DNA from: Syntrophomonadaceae bacterium
GTDB taxonomy: Bacteria; Bacillota; Syntrophomonadia; Syntrophomonadales; DTU052
DNA: 51,327 nt
Direction: 5' to 3'
Assembly (NCBI GenBank): GCA_012728655.1
Contig: JAAYEQ010000048.1
Coordinates: forward strand, 1-51,327
Shown here: piece after piece, positions 17,528 to 26,567 of the stretch
Layout: each line of letters opens with the position of its first letter
Numbering within the stretch: position 1 is the first letter of the stretch
Position numbers and translations under genes: made by a program
Notes under the pieces: model-generated
What the model was told of the DNA's origin: nothing
Databases searched by the model: none
The model's input: the letters and a program-made list of their open reading frames with translations, nothing else

Positions 17528-18615
17528 TGGAGACCCGAATCGGAGATGTACGGCGGGTTACGGAGCGAAGGCCGGGTTTGGCCGAGATTGAAGTTGAGGT
17601 GGAAGGCACCACCCGCCGGGCCGTGGCCTATGAGGATGTTACCGGCCTCATCGAGGTCGGCGACCGCGTGGTTTTGAATACCACCGCCACCACCCTGGCC
17701 CTGGGAAGCGGCGGTTATGACTTTGTCATCGTTAACCTGAATCGGCCGGAGCTCGAATTGCAGGGTTCCGGTCACATTATGAAGATGAGGTACACTCCCT
17801 GGCAGTGCCGGGTATTGAGTGTGGAAGAGGAGGCCAGTCCCTATCACGAGTTGCTTAAGTCGGCAGAGGATCTGGGGGGGACACCGGTTCTGGTGGCGAC
17901 CCTGCATTCGATGCTGGCTCCTCTGTGCGCCTGTCTGGCGCTCTATGAATTGCAGGTGGCTTATGTGATGACCGATGCCGGCAGCCTGCCTCTGCCGTGG
18001 AGCCGCACGGTTGAGCAGTTAAAGCGCTCCGGGCTGCTCAAGGGGACGGTTACGGCCGGGAATGCCTGGGGGGGCGACCTGGAGGCGGTCAACATCTTCA
18101 GCGGACTTCTGGCCGCCAAAGCTGTCTTTGACCCCGACGTGATCATTGTCGCCATGGGTCCGGGCATTGTCGGCACCGGGACCAAATGGGGGTTCAGCGG
18201 CGTTGAACAGGGGGTGATCCTCAATGCGGTACACAGCCTGCGAGGGCTGCCGGTGGCCGTACCTCGGCTTAGCTTTGCCGATAAGCGGGAGAGACACCGC
18301 GGCCTGAGTCACCATACCATCACGGTTTTGGAGGAGGTATGCCAGGTTAGAGTCCGGGTTCCGCTTCCCCTGCTGGAACCGGAAAAGGCCCAGGTAATTG
18401 CAGCCCAGGTCGCTGCCGGCAAGCTGGCGGACAAACACGAGATCATTTATCGGGACGGAAGCCTGGTTGAAAGGGCCCTGGAGCGCTACGGGTTAAACCC
18501 CACCACCATGGGGCGAACCCGGGAAGAGGACCGTGAGTTCTTCCTGGCCCTGGGGGCCGTCGCCCGGTTTGCCCTTGAGGTGACGGGAGCAGAATCTTCG
18601 CCGGCTCGTGAGTGA
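17524..18615 (+). CDS. DUF3866 family protein
   Basis: This 363-residue protein has a short N-terminal beta domain (about 1-90; GDRVVLNTTATTLALGSGGYDFVI) and a larger Rossmann-like domain containing VATLHSMLAPLCACL, VMTDAGSLPLPWSR, VAMGPGIVGTGTKWGFSG and RLSFADKRERHRGLSHHT. These segments are characteristic of DUF3866, a family found mainly in Gram-positive bacteria with no assigned biochemical role. It overlaps the peptidase stop by four bases (ATGA), with a second ATG at 17527 that is equally possible. The M20-DUF3866-nudF neighbourhood recurs in spore-formers, which suggests operon use rather than a shared pathway. Confidence 0.85.
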   Translation: MMETRIGDVRRVTERRPGLAEIEVEVEGTTRRAVAYEDVTGLIEVGDRVVLNTTATTLALGSGGYDFVIVNLNRPELELQGSGHIMKMRYTPWQCRVLSVEEEASPYHELLKSAEDLGGTPVLVATLHSMLAPLCACLALYELQVAYVMTDAGSLPLPWSRTVEQLKRSGLLKGTVTAGNAWGGDLEAVNIFSGLLAAKAVFDPDVIIVAMGPGIVGTGTKWGFSGVEQGVILNAVHSLRGLPVAVPRLSFADKRERHRGLSHHTITVLEEVCQVRVRVPLPLLEPEKAQVIAAQVAAGKLADKHEIIYRDGSLVERALERYGLNPTTMGRTREEDREFFLALGAVARFALEVTGAESSPARE

Positions 18616-18962
18616 GCGTAGCGGCGGGATGCCGGCTGCAGGGTGGGTTCGGTTTATCTGCAGGCGACCAACCGGATCGTACCTTCGGTTTCGGAACTGT
18701 CGGAAAGGTTTCTAATTGAGATTTTGACGGATGAAAGCGCCGACGGTTAAGTGGGGAGGGAGTTTCTTCAGTTCCCGCATCAGAAATCTTACCTTGCCCA
18801 CATACACCAGACGGTTGTTAAGGATCAAAAGGCTCAATTTCTCACCCCCAAACAGCTTATGCAAAACGAACCGGGTTATGCACCGCCGGGGACTGCCCGC
18901 GGATGCAGAGCCTTCTTCGGCGACGGTGCCGGTTAGCGCATATACTGAAAGGAGACGCTATC
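18616..18962 (+). other. Gene-free region upstream of nudF
   Basis: These 347 bases contain no gene I can support. A 61-codon open frame (18751-18936) has no ribosome site, no conserved motif and overlaps the nudF leader. TATACT at 18941-18946 could be a -10 for nudF but has no fitting -35. No terminator was found after the DUF3866 gene. Confidence 0.4.
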
Positions 18963-19493
18963 GTGGATTTTGCCGAGGTCAAAAAGAGCAGTCGCGAGAT
19001 ATTTAACGGCAAAATTATCAGGGTCAGGGTGGATACGGTGGAACTTCCCAACGGCAGGGAGGCGACCCGGGAGTGTGTCGAGCACCCGGGAGCCGTAGCG
19101 GTTATTGCCCGGGATGACCAAAACCGGGTCTGTTTGGTCCGGCAGTACCGCTACCCGGTGGGGGAGGTGCTGTGGGAGATCCCCGCCGGCAAGCTCTCTC
19201 CCGGGGAGGATCCCCTGGAGTGTGCCCGCCGCGAGCTTTTGGAAGAAGCCGGGATAACCGCCGCCTCCTGGGAAAAACTCTACTCCTATTACACCACCCC
19301 CGGTTTCACCGATGAGGTACTGCACCTGTATCTGGCCACCGGTTTGACCCGGGGTGACAACCAACCGGACGAGGATGAGTTCCTGGATATGGAAATGATT
19401 CCCTACCCCGAAGCCTGCGCCATGATGAGGCGGGGCGAGATCAAGGACGGCAAGACCCTGATTGCCTTGCTGCACCTGGCGACAAGGGTATGA
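18963..19493 (+). CDS. nudF: ADP-ribose pyrophosphatase (Nudix hydrolase)
   Basis: NudF hydrolyses ADP-ribose to AMP and ribose 5-phosphate. The full Nudix box is present: G-x5-E-x7-REL-x-EE-x-GI, read as GKLSPGED...RRELLEEAGI, around residue 80. The upstream VRQYRYPVGEVLWEIPAG and downstream YYTTPGFTDEVLHLYLA are typical of the ADP-ribose subfamily. The GTG at 18963 has AAAGGAG (18948-18954) eight bases upstream; the longer frame start would lack a ribosome site. In B. subtilis nudF also lies upstream of spoIIM. Confidence 0.93.
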   Translation: MDFAEVKKSSREIFNGKIIRVRVDTVELPNGREATRECVEHPGAVAVIARDDQNRVCLVRQYRYPVGEVLWEIPAGKLSPGEDPLECARRELLEEAGITAASWEKLYSYYTTPGFTDEVLHLYLATGLTRGDNQPDEDEFLDMEMIPYPEACAMMRRGEIKDGKTLIALLHLATRV

Positions 19494-19533
19494 TGGGACT
19501 TCGACGGCTGCATGGTCGGCAAGGAGAGTTGAA

Positions 19534-20709
19534 GTGCAGGTATATTATGCTGACTTGCATGTTCATATCGGGCGTGCTCAGGGACAGAAGATCAAGGTAA
19601 CAGCTTCCGATAAAATGAACCCGGCCTATATCCTGAAGTACGGGGCCATGGAGAAGGGCCTGCAGATGGTGGGAATTGTGGATTGCGGCAGCCCTCCTGT
19701 TCTGCAGGATATCGAAGAGCTGATCGAAGCGGGCGAACTCCAGCCCACCCGGAACGGGGATCTCATAAGCCGGCAGGGGGTTATGCTCCTGTTGGGAGTG
19801 GAGATCGAGAGCCGGGAGGGGGTCCATTTCATTATCTATCTCCCCGACCTGGATGCGGTAAGGACCTGGCAGAAAATCATGCAGAGAAAAGTCACCAACC
19901 CCATCCTGTCCACGCAGAAAACCTCCATGAAGGCAACGGAGTTGATCGATCTGGCGGCGGTTCTGCGGGGGATCTTCGTGATCGCCCATGCCTTTACCCC
20001 CCATCGGGGCGCATACGGCTGCTGGGTTCAACGTTTGTATGAGGGGCTGGGGCAGCGGGTGCACCACGTTATGGCCATTGAACTGGGACTGTCAGCGGAT
20101 ACGGATATGGCGGATACGATTAGGGAGACCCGCAATTATGCGTTTTTATCCAACTCGGACGCCCATTCGCCGGCGAACCTGGCCCGGGAGTACAATCTTA
20201 TAAGGATGGGCAGCCTGAGCTTTGCGGAGTTCAGGATGGCGTTGCTCGGTGAGAGAGGGCGCAGAATTATGGCCAACTATGGGATGCATCCCCTCCTGGG
20301 CAAGTACCACCGCAGTTATTGCCCCCAGTGCCGGGTAATCGCCCAAACCGATCAGGCAACCTTTACCTGCGACACCTGCGGGCAGGACATGATCCCGGGG
20401 GTATGGGACCGTATCCTCGCCATCAGGGATTATGACGTACCGCATCATCCCATCGGCAGGCCTCCCTACCACTACCGGGTCCCGCTGCAGTATATTCCCG
20501 GATTGGGGCCCAAAACCTATGCCCGGCTGCGCCGGGCGTTCGGGAGTGAGATCCAGATCATTGAGCATGCTGACCTTGAACGGATGAAGCGCATTATAAA
20601 CCCTTCCGTAGTAAACTATATCGAGAAAATGCGTAAAAATGAGCTCGAGATAATACCCGGGGGAGGTGGTTATTACGGAAAGGTTAAAAAAAGTAGTGAT
20701 GACCACTGA
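19534..20709 (+). CDS. Endonuclease Q family protein (PHP domain, zinc finger)
   Basis: This 391-residue protein has an N-terminal PHP metallo-hydrolase domain: DLHVHIG, IVDCGSPP, VEIESREGVHFIIY, VIAHAFTPHRG and NSDAHSPAN. A zinc ribbon (CPQC...CDTCG, about 269-290) and a helix-hairpin-helix-like segment (YIPGLGPKTYARLRRAFG) follow. This order is that of the TIGR00375/EndoQ family. Archaeal and some bacillar EndoQ nick DNA 5' of deaminated bases (uracil, hypoxanthine); the activity here is inferred. GTG at 19534 has AAGGAGAG just upstream. The 3' end overlaps the next gene, suggesting coupled production of the two proteins. Confidence 0.85.
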   Translation: MQVYYADLHVHIGRAQGQKIKVTASDKMNPAYILKYGAMEKGLQMVGIVDCGSPPVLQDIEELIEAGELQPTRNGDLISRQGVMLLLGVEIESREGVHFIIYLPDLDAVRTWQKIMQRKVTNPILSTQKTSMKATELIDLAAVLRGIFVIAHAFTPHRGAYGCWVQRLYEGLGQRVHHVMAIELGLSADTDMADTIRETRNYAFLSNSDAHSPANLAREYNLIRMGSLSFAEFRMALLGERGRRIMANYGMHPLLGKYHRSYCPQCRVIAQTDQATFTCDTCGQDMIPGVWDRILAIRDYDVPHHPIGRPPYHYRVPLQYIPGLGPKTYARLRRAFGSEIQIIEHADLERMKRIINPSVVNYIEKMRKNELEIIPGGGGYYGKVKKSSDDH

Positions 20710-21397
20710 TGCCAGCGGGGCGGTATTAGCCGCCCGGCAGGGTTTGGCGGTTATGATCGTGGATGTTATTGATATGTCAACCACCCTGGAGAGCGCCCTC
20801 GATGCCGGGGCCTTGAAAGTCTTCGGTGCCAGTCCCGATTTTACCCGCGCGCCGGTCAAAGTGGACCCGGAACGGATCGGTAGGATTGCCGCCCGTACCG
20901 CAAAGGCTGAAGGGGTGGGAGTAATTGTGGTATCCGAACCCCGGGCCGGCGGAGATGAGGAGCGCCTGCAGCGGTGTCAAAAACTGATGGAGGGGCTGAA
21001 CAGCGAAGGCGTTATCATCGAAGCCGTAGTGCCCAACCTGGGAGCCGAGACCCCGTTGCTTACCCATTTTGAAAACCGGGTGGTGGTGGCGGTGACCGAT
21101 ACCGGTGGGGTAGCCTTTGACGCCGCTTACCAGATTACCGATCAGGTGATTACCGGAACGATTGCCCGGACGCTCCGCCAGAAGGGAACCGCTCCGGCTA
21201 CTACCGCCGCTTTGCGCGCACTCAGCCTGATGGAACACGCACCCGGAATCGCGGTGGTGGCTGCCAGCCGCAATTCCCAGGAGGATATCCTGGCTGCTCG
21301 TTACATACTGGATCTTATTAAAGAACTGGCCGGTACCAGAGACATGGTATGCGAAGACCTGACGAACTCGTTTGAAAACCCACGGGACACCGGATAG
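20666..21397 (+). CDS. ComB-like (2-phosphosulfolactate phosphatase-related) protein of unknown role
   Basis: This protein of about 243 residues has an N-terminal core, IVDVIDMSTTLESALDAGALKVFGAS, that resembles the ComB motif (DVLRATTT...AL..GA), and ends with a Rossmann-like half containing VVAVTDTGGVAFDAAYQITDQVITGTIART. Coenzyme M synthesis is improbable in this organism, so I do not propose that substrate. It overlaps the EndoQ-like gene by 44 bases. The start is uncertain: GTG at 20666 abuts the ribosome site GGGGGAG (20659-20665), ATT at 20672 is ideally spaced from it, and ATG at 20699 is 15 bases from a weaker GGAAAGG. Confidence 0.7.
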   Translation: MVITERLKKVVMTTDASGAVLAARQGLAVMIVDVIDMSTTLESALDAGALKVFGASPDFTRAPVKVDPERIGRIAARTAKAEGVGVIVVSEPRAGGDEERLQRCQKLMEGLNSEGVIIEAVVPNLGAETPLLTHFENRVVVAVTDTGGVAFDAAYQITDQVITGTIARTLRQKGTAPATTAALRALSLMEHAPGIAVVAASRNSQEDILAARYILDLIKELAGTRDMVCEDLTNSFENPRDTG

Positions 21398-21997
21398 GAG
21401 CCGACGGATCGAGTTAGACCAAAAGAATCATTCCCCGGTATTCGTTGTTTCCCTCAGGAACCTTCAACTCGGCAGCAGACGGGAATTGCAGCAAATCTAA
21501 TTATGCAGTCTGAATCATCACGGTTGTCTGGTTCGGGACCAGAAGGTCGTGGTTTATTTGCAGCATATCTATGTGCATTCTGAGCCCTCACTGCCTGGCG
21601 GCTTACACCATGTTCCCTTCCTTCATTCTACCGCCCATGCTCTTGGAAGGTACACCCGCAGCACCGCTTCCGGGAATTGGAACCGGTATTCGGCCGTGTG
21701 TGGCGAAATAGTGCTGCCCGGTTCCCGAACGATAATCTTTCACCTGCTTTTTCCTCCCCTTGGTGCTTTTTGGGCATAAAGTTGGGATTGAAAAAATATG
21801 AATGCATCAGAGGCTAGTCCGGGAATTGCCAGGTCGGAAGCAAATAACCGCTCAGGGATCGGGCAGTATTTTATCCGACCGCTCCTGGAGGCAGCCGGGG
21901 AGCGCATAACCCTGGTATTTGAAATCGGGTAGTGTATTTGTCCGACTGTTCCCACTTGAGAACAGGCCGCGGCCGTGCCGGTTTTGAGGAGGCGGGC
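21398..21997 (+). other. 600-base region upstream of spoIIM without a firm gene
   Basis: No recognizable gene, RNA family or mobile element was found. Small features are a 5-bp hairpin (CTGGT/ACCAG around 21531-21545) without a T-run, a CATAAAGT (21775-21782) that resembles a sigma-E -10 but lacks a -35, and a 44-codon open frame at 21798-21932 listed separately. The forward frame at 21549-21779 has no ribosome site and no family features. Confidence 0.4.
21798..21932 (+). CDS. Possible 44-residue small protein
   Basis: ATG to TAG gives a 44-residue product with an amphipathic middle (GQYFIRPLLEAAGERITLVF). Upstream is AT-rich (GATTGAAAAAATATG) but the ribosome site is poor. No family is recognized. 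It could equally be a chance frame or the remnant tail of a lost gene in the long gap before spoIIM. Confidence 0.2.
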   Translation: MNASEASPGIARSEANNRSGIGQYFIRPLLEAAGERITLVFEIG

Positions 21998-22609
21998 ATG
22001 AATCCGAGGACCGTGTACAAACAGCATATCAAGACCAACCTCTTCAAGTACTTGCTGATGATCGTGATCTTCGGTCTGGGTATCGCGGCCGGCGAGTTTA
22101 AGTCAGGGGATCTGGGGGCGGAAACCAGGAACCATCTGCTGGGGCTGATTGATCAAATGATACAACAGGGGATCGCTTTGACTGCCGGTGAAGGCGCGCT
22201 GCTTTCGGCGGCGGCGAGCCAGATAAAAACCGCGGCCCTGATGTGGTTTCTGGGAATGACCGTGGTCGGGGTTCCGCTGATCCTGGGACTTGTTTTCGCT
22301 CGTGCGTTTTCATTGGGATTTACCCTGGGTTTTCTCGCCGAGGAAAAAGGCAGTCTGGGTGTTTTGATGGGTATTTCTTCGGTCATTCCCCAGAACCTGA
22401 TCTATGTTCCTTTCTTGCTGACCGCAGCGGTGGTATGTGTAAATTTCTCCCTGTTCCTGGTGCGGGGACGTTTTTATTCCCGGGCCGAACTGTGGCAGAA
22501 CTTCGTCTTGTACACCCTGGTAATGATAGGGATCACGTTTATGCTCCTGGTGGGGGCTGTGGTTGAATCGTACCTGTCTCCCTGGCTGCTGTCTTTAGTA
22601 CTCAGTTAA
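21998..22609 (+). CDS. spoIIM: Stage II sporulation protein M
   Basis: SpoIIM is the membrane scaffold of the SpoIIDMP peptidoglycan-degrading machine needed for septal thinning and engulfment. The 203-residue protein has an N-terminal membrane segment (about 16-32) and four further hydrophobic segments. FLGMTVVGVPLILGLVFARAFSLGFTLGFL and the SSVIPQNLIYVPFLL motif are characteristic of SpoIIM. ATG at 21998 has GAGGAGG (21986-21992) at five bases; the longer frame from 21932 is not supported. It opens the spoIIM-xerD-deoB-pdp-dacF-spoIIA block seen in many spore-formers. Confidence 0.95.
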   Translation: MNPRTVYKQHIKTNLFKYLLMIVIFGLGIAAGEFKSGDLGAETRNHLLGLIDQMIQQGIALTAGEGALLSAAASQIKTAALMWFLGMTVVGVPLILGLVFARAFSLGFTLGFLAEEKGSLGVLMGISSVIPQNLIYVPFLLTAAVVCVNFSLFLVRGRFYSRAELWQNFVLYTLVMIGITFMLLVGAVVESYLSPWLLSLVLS

Positions 22610-22621
22610 GGAGGGGGCTGT

Positions 22622-22885
22622 ATGTATGTTATCATCGGCAACCTGGGGAAAAAGCTCAGGAATTTGGCCAAGGTCCTGGTGTTGCTGCTGGCCCTGGGGG
22701 TGTTAGTCCCGGGGGCGATTGCTCTGTACAACCGTTACGGACCGGCGGTTTCAACCTGGCTGCAGGAGAAAAGTCAGGAGGTGGGGCCGATGCGAACCGA
22801 GCCCCTGGAGAAAACCTGGTTTGAACGGGCAATAGACCAGTACGTTATCAAACTGCAGGATTTCTATTACGAGGAGAGAGAATAA
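22622..22885 (+). CDS. Small single-pass membrane protein, YqzK-like by position
   Basis: An 87-residue protein with one N-terminal membrane segment (about 17-35) and a polar, charged C-terminal half. AAGGAGGGGG (22608-22617) gives it a very strong ribosome site. It sits between spoIIM and xerD, where B. subtilis has yqzK (DUF4227), a protein of similar size and topology. I see no sequence motif that proves homology, and no function is known for either. It starts 12 bases after spoIIM and is clearly in the same operon. Confidence 0.75.
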   Translation: MYVIIGNLGKKLRNLAKVLVLLLALGVLVPGAIALYNRYGPAVSTWLQEKSQEVGPMRTEPLEKTWFERAIDQYVIKLQDFYYEERE

Positions 22886-22947
22886 AAGCAGGAAATCACA
22901 GGGGACTGTCAAACTACTCTGGAAAGGCTGGGTGGGGAGAGGAGCGC

Positions 22948-23835
22948 ATGAAAGCGTACCTGAATGAATTTCTGGAGTACCTCAAATTTGAGAAAGGCCT
23001 TTCCGAGAATACCCTGGAGGCCTATGGCCGCGATCTTTCAAAATTTCTGGCCTACCTGCAGCAGAGGAAGATTGAAACCCCGGGCGATGTTAAGAGGTCT
23101 GACATTTTGGCTTTCATCAGCCACCTGCTTGATGAAGGGGCCGCGTTTTCCAGTTCGGCTCGCCACCTGTCAAGCATAAAGTCCTTTTTCCGCTTCCTGA
23201 TACTCGAAGGACATATTACCATCAATCCGGCGGACAACCTCGAAAGTCCCAAGATCCGGCGCAAACTTCCGGAGGTACTGACGGTGGAGGAGATAGAGCG
23301 CTTGATGGCCAGCCCCAATGTGGTTTCCCCGACCGGCCTGCGTGACCGCGCCATGTTTGAGTTGATGTATGCCGCCGGACTCCGGGTGTCGGAGTTGTTG
23401 GCATTGGAGGTGGACGATATCAACCTTACCGCCGGCTATGTCCGCTGTATGGGGAAGGGGCGCAAGGAACGGATTGTACCGGTGGGCAAGACTGCCAGTT
23501 TTTGGGTGGAACGCTACCTGGGACGTTCCCGGCAAAAACTTGTCAAGGGTACCTTTAATCGCACCCTATTTGTAAATGCTAAAGGCGGAAAGATGACGCG
23601 CCAGGGTTTCTGGAAGCTGCTTAACAAACACGTAGCTCGGGCAGGGATAACCAAAGAGGTAACACCTCATACCTTGCGGCATTCATTTGCCACTCACTTA
23701 TTGGAAAACGGTGCCGATCTCCGTTCGGTACAGGAGATGCTGGGACATGCCGATATTAGCACCACCCAGATCTATACACACCTGACCAGAAACCATCTGC
23801 GGGAGGTTTATCAGAGGAGTCATCCCCGGGCTTGA
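22948..23835 (+). CDS. xerD: Site-specific tyrosine recombinase XerD
   Basis: XerD resolves chromosome dimers at dif together with XerC/CodV. The 295-residue protein has the SAM-like core-binding domain (about 1-90) and the catalytic domain. The Arg is in AGLRVSELL, the Lys in GKGRKER, HxxR in [12 protein letters not shown], and the second His and nucleophilic Tyr in [15 protein letters not shown]. These residues and the location between spoIIM and deoB identify the chromosomal XerD rather than a phage integrase. GGGGAGAGGAG precedes the ATG. Confidence 0.96.
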   Translation: MKAYLNEFLEYLKFEKGLSENTLEAYGRDLSKFLAYLQQRKIETPGDVKRSDILAFISHLLDEGAAFSSSARHLSSIKSFFRFLILEGHITINPADNLESPKIRRKLPEVLTVEEIERLMASPNVVSPTGLRDRAMFELMYAAGLRVSELLALEVDDINLTAGYVRCMGKGRKERIVPVGKTASFWVERYLGRSRQKLVKGTFNRTLFVNAKGGKMTRQGFWKLLNKHVARAGITKEVTPHTLRHSFATHLLENGADLRSVQEMLGHADISTTQIYTHLTRNHLREVYQRSHPRA

Positions 23836-23852
23836 ACAGGAGGCGATGCAAA

Positions 23853-25028
23853 ATTATTGACCGCGTTATCGTTGTAGTCCTGGACAGTATGGGAGTAGGG
23901 GAGTTGCCGGATGCCGCCGAGTACGGCGATGAAGGGAGCAATACCCTGGGCAATATCGCCCGGGCTCTGGGCGGGTTGAACCTCCCCCATTTTGAGAGCC
24001 TGGGATTGGGAAACATAACCGCGATAGAGGGGGTAAAACCGGTACCGGATTGTCAGGCTGCATGGGGCAAGATGGCAGAGAGGTCCCGCGGCAAGGATAC
24101 CACCACCGGTCACTGGGAATTGATGGGGCTCATAACCGAGCAGCCATTTCCGGTTTATCCCCGCGGATTTCCGCCGGATTTGATCGAGAGATTTGAGCAG
24201 GCTATTGGCCGGCGGGTGCTGGGAAACAAGGTAGCGTCAGGAACGGAGATAATTGATGAACTGGGCGAGGAGCATGTTAAAACCGGTCGCCCTATTGTAT
24301 ACACCTCCGCCGACAGCGTTTTTCAGATTGCCGCCCACGAAGAAGTGATACCCCTGGAAGAGCTCTACCACATATGCCGGACAGCCCGGGAGATGCTTAC
24401 CGGCGTTCACGGAGTGGCCCGGGTAATTGCCCGCCCCTTTCGCGGGGAACCGGGCAGGTTTGCGCGCACTGAAAACCGAAAGGACTTTTCCCTGGAACCG
24501 CCCGGAGTCACCGTCCTGGACCTACTGGTAAAACACGGCTATGAGACCACCGGGATCGGCAAGATAAAGGATATCTTCGCCGGACGCGGGATCACCCGTC
24601 ACATTCCCAGCAAGAATAACACCGAGGGCATCAGCCACATCATCGACGTTATCGATTCCCAGGTGCGGGGCCTGGTGCTGGCCAACCTGGTGGATTTTGA
24701 CATGAAGTACGGCCACCGCAACGACCCGCAGGGTTACTCCCTGGCCCTGGAGGAGTTTGATCGGGCCCTGCCGGATATAATCGGGCGGTTGCGGGATGAT
24801 GACATCCTGGTCATTACCGCCGACCACGGTTGCGACCCGACTACCGCCAGCACGGACCACTCCCGGGAATATGTACCGCTCCTGGTGGCGGGGGAAAAAG
24901 TGCGGGCCGGAACCAGGCTGGGAGTAAGGGAGAGTTTTGCCGACCTGGGGAAAACTGTGCTTGAGCTGCTGGGGGTATCGGGAGAAGGGATGCCGGGACA
25001 GAGTTTTGCCGGCCTCCTCTTGGGTTGA
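23853..25028 (+). CDS. deoB: Phosphopentomutase
   Basis: DeoB interconverts ribose or deoxyribose 1-phosphate and 5-phosphate in nucleoside breakdown. It is an alkaline-phosphatase-superfamily metalloenzyme: [15 protein letters not shown] (first metal Asp), the phospho-acceptor Thr in [21 protein letters not shown] and [10 protein letters not shown] are all present. The start is debatable. TTG at 23832 overlaps the xerD stop but has a ribosome site 12 bases away and adds seven atypical residues. ATT at 23853 is nine bases from a perfect AGGAGG (23838-23843) and gives [12 protein letters not shown], the family N-terminus. I favour ATT; the TTG remains the conservative alternative. Confidence 0.95.
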   Translation: MIDRVIVVVLDSMGVGELPDAAEYGDEGSNTLGNIARALGGLNLPHFESLGLGNITAIEGVKPVPDCQAAWGKMAERSRGKDTTTGHWELMGLITEQPFPVYPRGFPPDLIERFEQAIGRRVLGNKVASGTEIIDELGEEHVKTGRPIVYTSADSVFQIAAHEEVIPLEELYHICRTAREMLTGVHGVARVIARPFRGEPGRFARTENRKDFSLEPPGVTVLDLLVKHGYETTGIGKIKDIFAGRGITRHIPSKNNTEGISHIIDVIDSQVRGLVLANLVDFDMKYGHRNDPQGYSLALEEFDRALPDIIGRLRDDDILVITADHGCDPTTASTDHSREYVPLLVAGEKVRAGTRLGVRESFADLGKTVLELLGVSGEGMPGQSFAGLLLG

Positions 25029-25176
25029 CTGAGCCGCCGTGTGCTTTCGTGAGAACCAGGTTACTCGGACGGGAACCGGCAACGGCTTTCTCGTTATCGC
25101 CGTAACCAACAAACGCTTGCTTTTTCATGGAAAGAGCTCAAGCCTATAGACCTTGACACCGGGAGAAGGTGAGAAT

Positions 25177-26484
25177 GTGAATGCCGAGGATATTATCCGG
25201 GCCAAACGTGACGGCCGGGAACTTACCAGGGATGAAATAGACTACTTTATCCAGGGCCTGGTCAGCGGCAAGGTGGCCGATTACCAGGCTGCGGCCTGGG
25301 CCATGGCGGTGTACTTTCAGGGTATGACTCCACGGGAAACCAGCGATTTGGCCATGGCTATGGCCTATTCCGGCGAGGTTATGGATCTGTCGGCCATTGA
25401 GGGCATAAAGGTTGACAAGCACAGCACCGGGGGAGTTGGCGATAAAACCACCCCGGTGGTAGTTTCTCTGTGTGCAGCCGCCGGGGTGCCGGTGGCCAAG
25501 ATGTCCGGCCGGGGTCTGGGCTTCACCGGCGGCACCATCGACAAATTTGAGTCAATTCCCGGATTTCGGACGGAGCTGAGCCGACAGGAGTTCATCGACC
25601 AGGTCAACCGCATCAAGGCGGCGGTGGTATCGCAGACCGGCAATCTGGTGCCGGCCGATAAAATACTCTATGCCATACGGGATGTTACCGCGACTGTGGA
25701 CAGCATACCGCTGATCGCCAGCAGTGTTATGAGCAAAAAGATTGCCTCGGGAGCCGATGGCATCGTGCTCGATATCAAGGTGGGTCAGGGAGCCTTCATG
25801 AAAGACCTCGATTCTGCCACCCAGTTGGCGGAGAGCATGGTGGCCATCGGGCGGCAGGCCGGGCGCCAGGTAGCGGCCATCCTCAGCGATATGAACCGCC
25901 CGCTGGGCTGGGCAATCGGGAATGCCCTGGAGATCCAGGAGGCGGTAGATACTTTACGGGGCCGGGGCCCCGAGGACCTCACCGAGCTCTGCCTCATTCT
26001 GGCTTCACATATGGTTTACCTGGGAGGGGCGGCGGCGAGCGTTGAGGAAGCCCGTGCAACGGTGGAAGAGATCCTGGCCGGCGGCAAAGGCTACCGCAAG
26101 CTGTGTGAGATGGTGGACCGCCAGGGCGGACGGGCGGAAGACCTGGAGAGGATAGCTGAGATTAATCCGGCTCGGCTGCAGGTGGAGATCCGGGCCGACC
26201 GCGCCGGTTACATCCAGGGACTGCGTACCGATGAAATCGGAAGGATTGTAATGCGTCTGGGCGCAGGCAGAGAAAGAGCCGGAGAACCCATTGACCATGC
26301 CGTGGGAGTCAAGCTGCGGTACAAAACCGGAGACCGGGTGGAAATCGGCGATACCCTGGCGGTGATTTATGCCAATGACCGGCAGCGGCTGGAGGGGGCC
26401 ATAAAGGCCTGGCCGCAGGTGTATACCTGGGGTGAGGAACCGCCGCCACCGGCACCGATAGTCCTGGGCATAATCGCCGACTAG
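25177..26484 (+). CDS. pdp: Pyrimidine-nucleoside phosphorylase
   Basis: Pdp cleaves uridine, deoxyuridine and thymidine with phosphate, giving the sugar 1-phosphate that DeoB uses. The family signature KHSTGGVGDKTTP (phosphate site), SGRGLGFTGGTIDK and SSVMSKKIASGAD are present, and the 435-residue length is typical. GTG at 25177, preceded by GAAGGTGA, gives the conserved start NAEDIIRAKRDGRELT; TTG at 25153 would include the ribosome site. A 148-base gap follows deoB with no terminator. In B. subtilis the purine enzyme pupG occupies this position. Confidence 0.95.
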   Translation: MNAEDIIRAKRDGRELTRDEIDYFIQGLVSGKVADYQAAAWAMAVYFQGMTPRETSDLAMAMAYSGEVMDLSAIEGIKVDKHSTGGVGDKTTPVVVSLCAAAGVPVAKMSGRGLGFTGGTIDKFESIPGFRTELSRQEFIDQVNRIKAAVVSQTGNLVPADKILYAIRDVTATVDSIPLIASSVMSKKIASGADGIVLDIKVGQGAFMKDLDSATQLAESMVAIGRQAGRQVAAILSDMNRPLGWAIGNALEIQEAVDTLRGRGPEDLTELCLILASHMVYLGGAAASVEEARATVEEILAGGKGYRKLCEMVDRQGGRAEDLERIAEINPARLQVEIRADRAGYIQGLRTDEIGRIVMRLGAGRERAGEPIDHAVGVKLRYKTGDRVEIGDTLAVIYANDRQRLEGAIKAWPQVYTWGEEPPPPAPIVLGIIAD

Positions 26485-26567
26485 CACCACCGGCGGCCAA
26501 CAATCGACGGCATAATGAACGGGGAAAGCCAATAGATATACTCTAAAAGACAAAGGAGGATCCTCTC

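Noticed and set aside
18751-18936. A 61-codon forward frame between the DUF3866 gene and nudF
   Set aside because: It has no ribosome site, no recognizable motif and its end overlaps the nudF leader region.
21549-21779. A 76-codon forward frame upstream of spoIIM
   Set aside because: Low-complexity composition, no ribosome site and no family resemblance.
21775-21782. Sigma-E -10 (CATAAAGT) upstream of spoIIM
   Set aside because: No matching -35 element lies at the needed distance, and it is over 200 bases from the gene.
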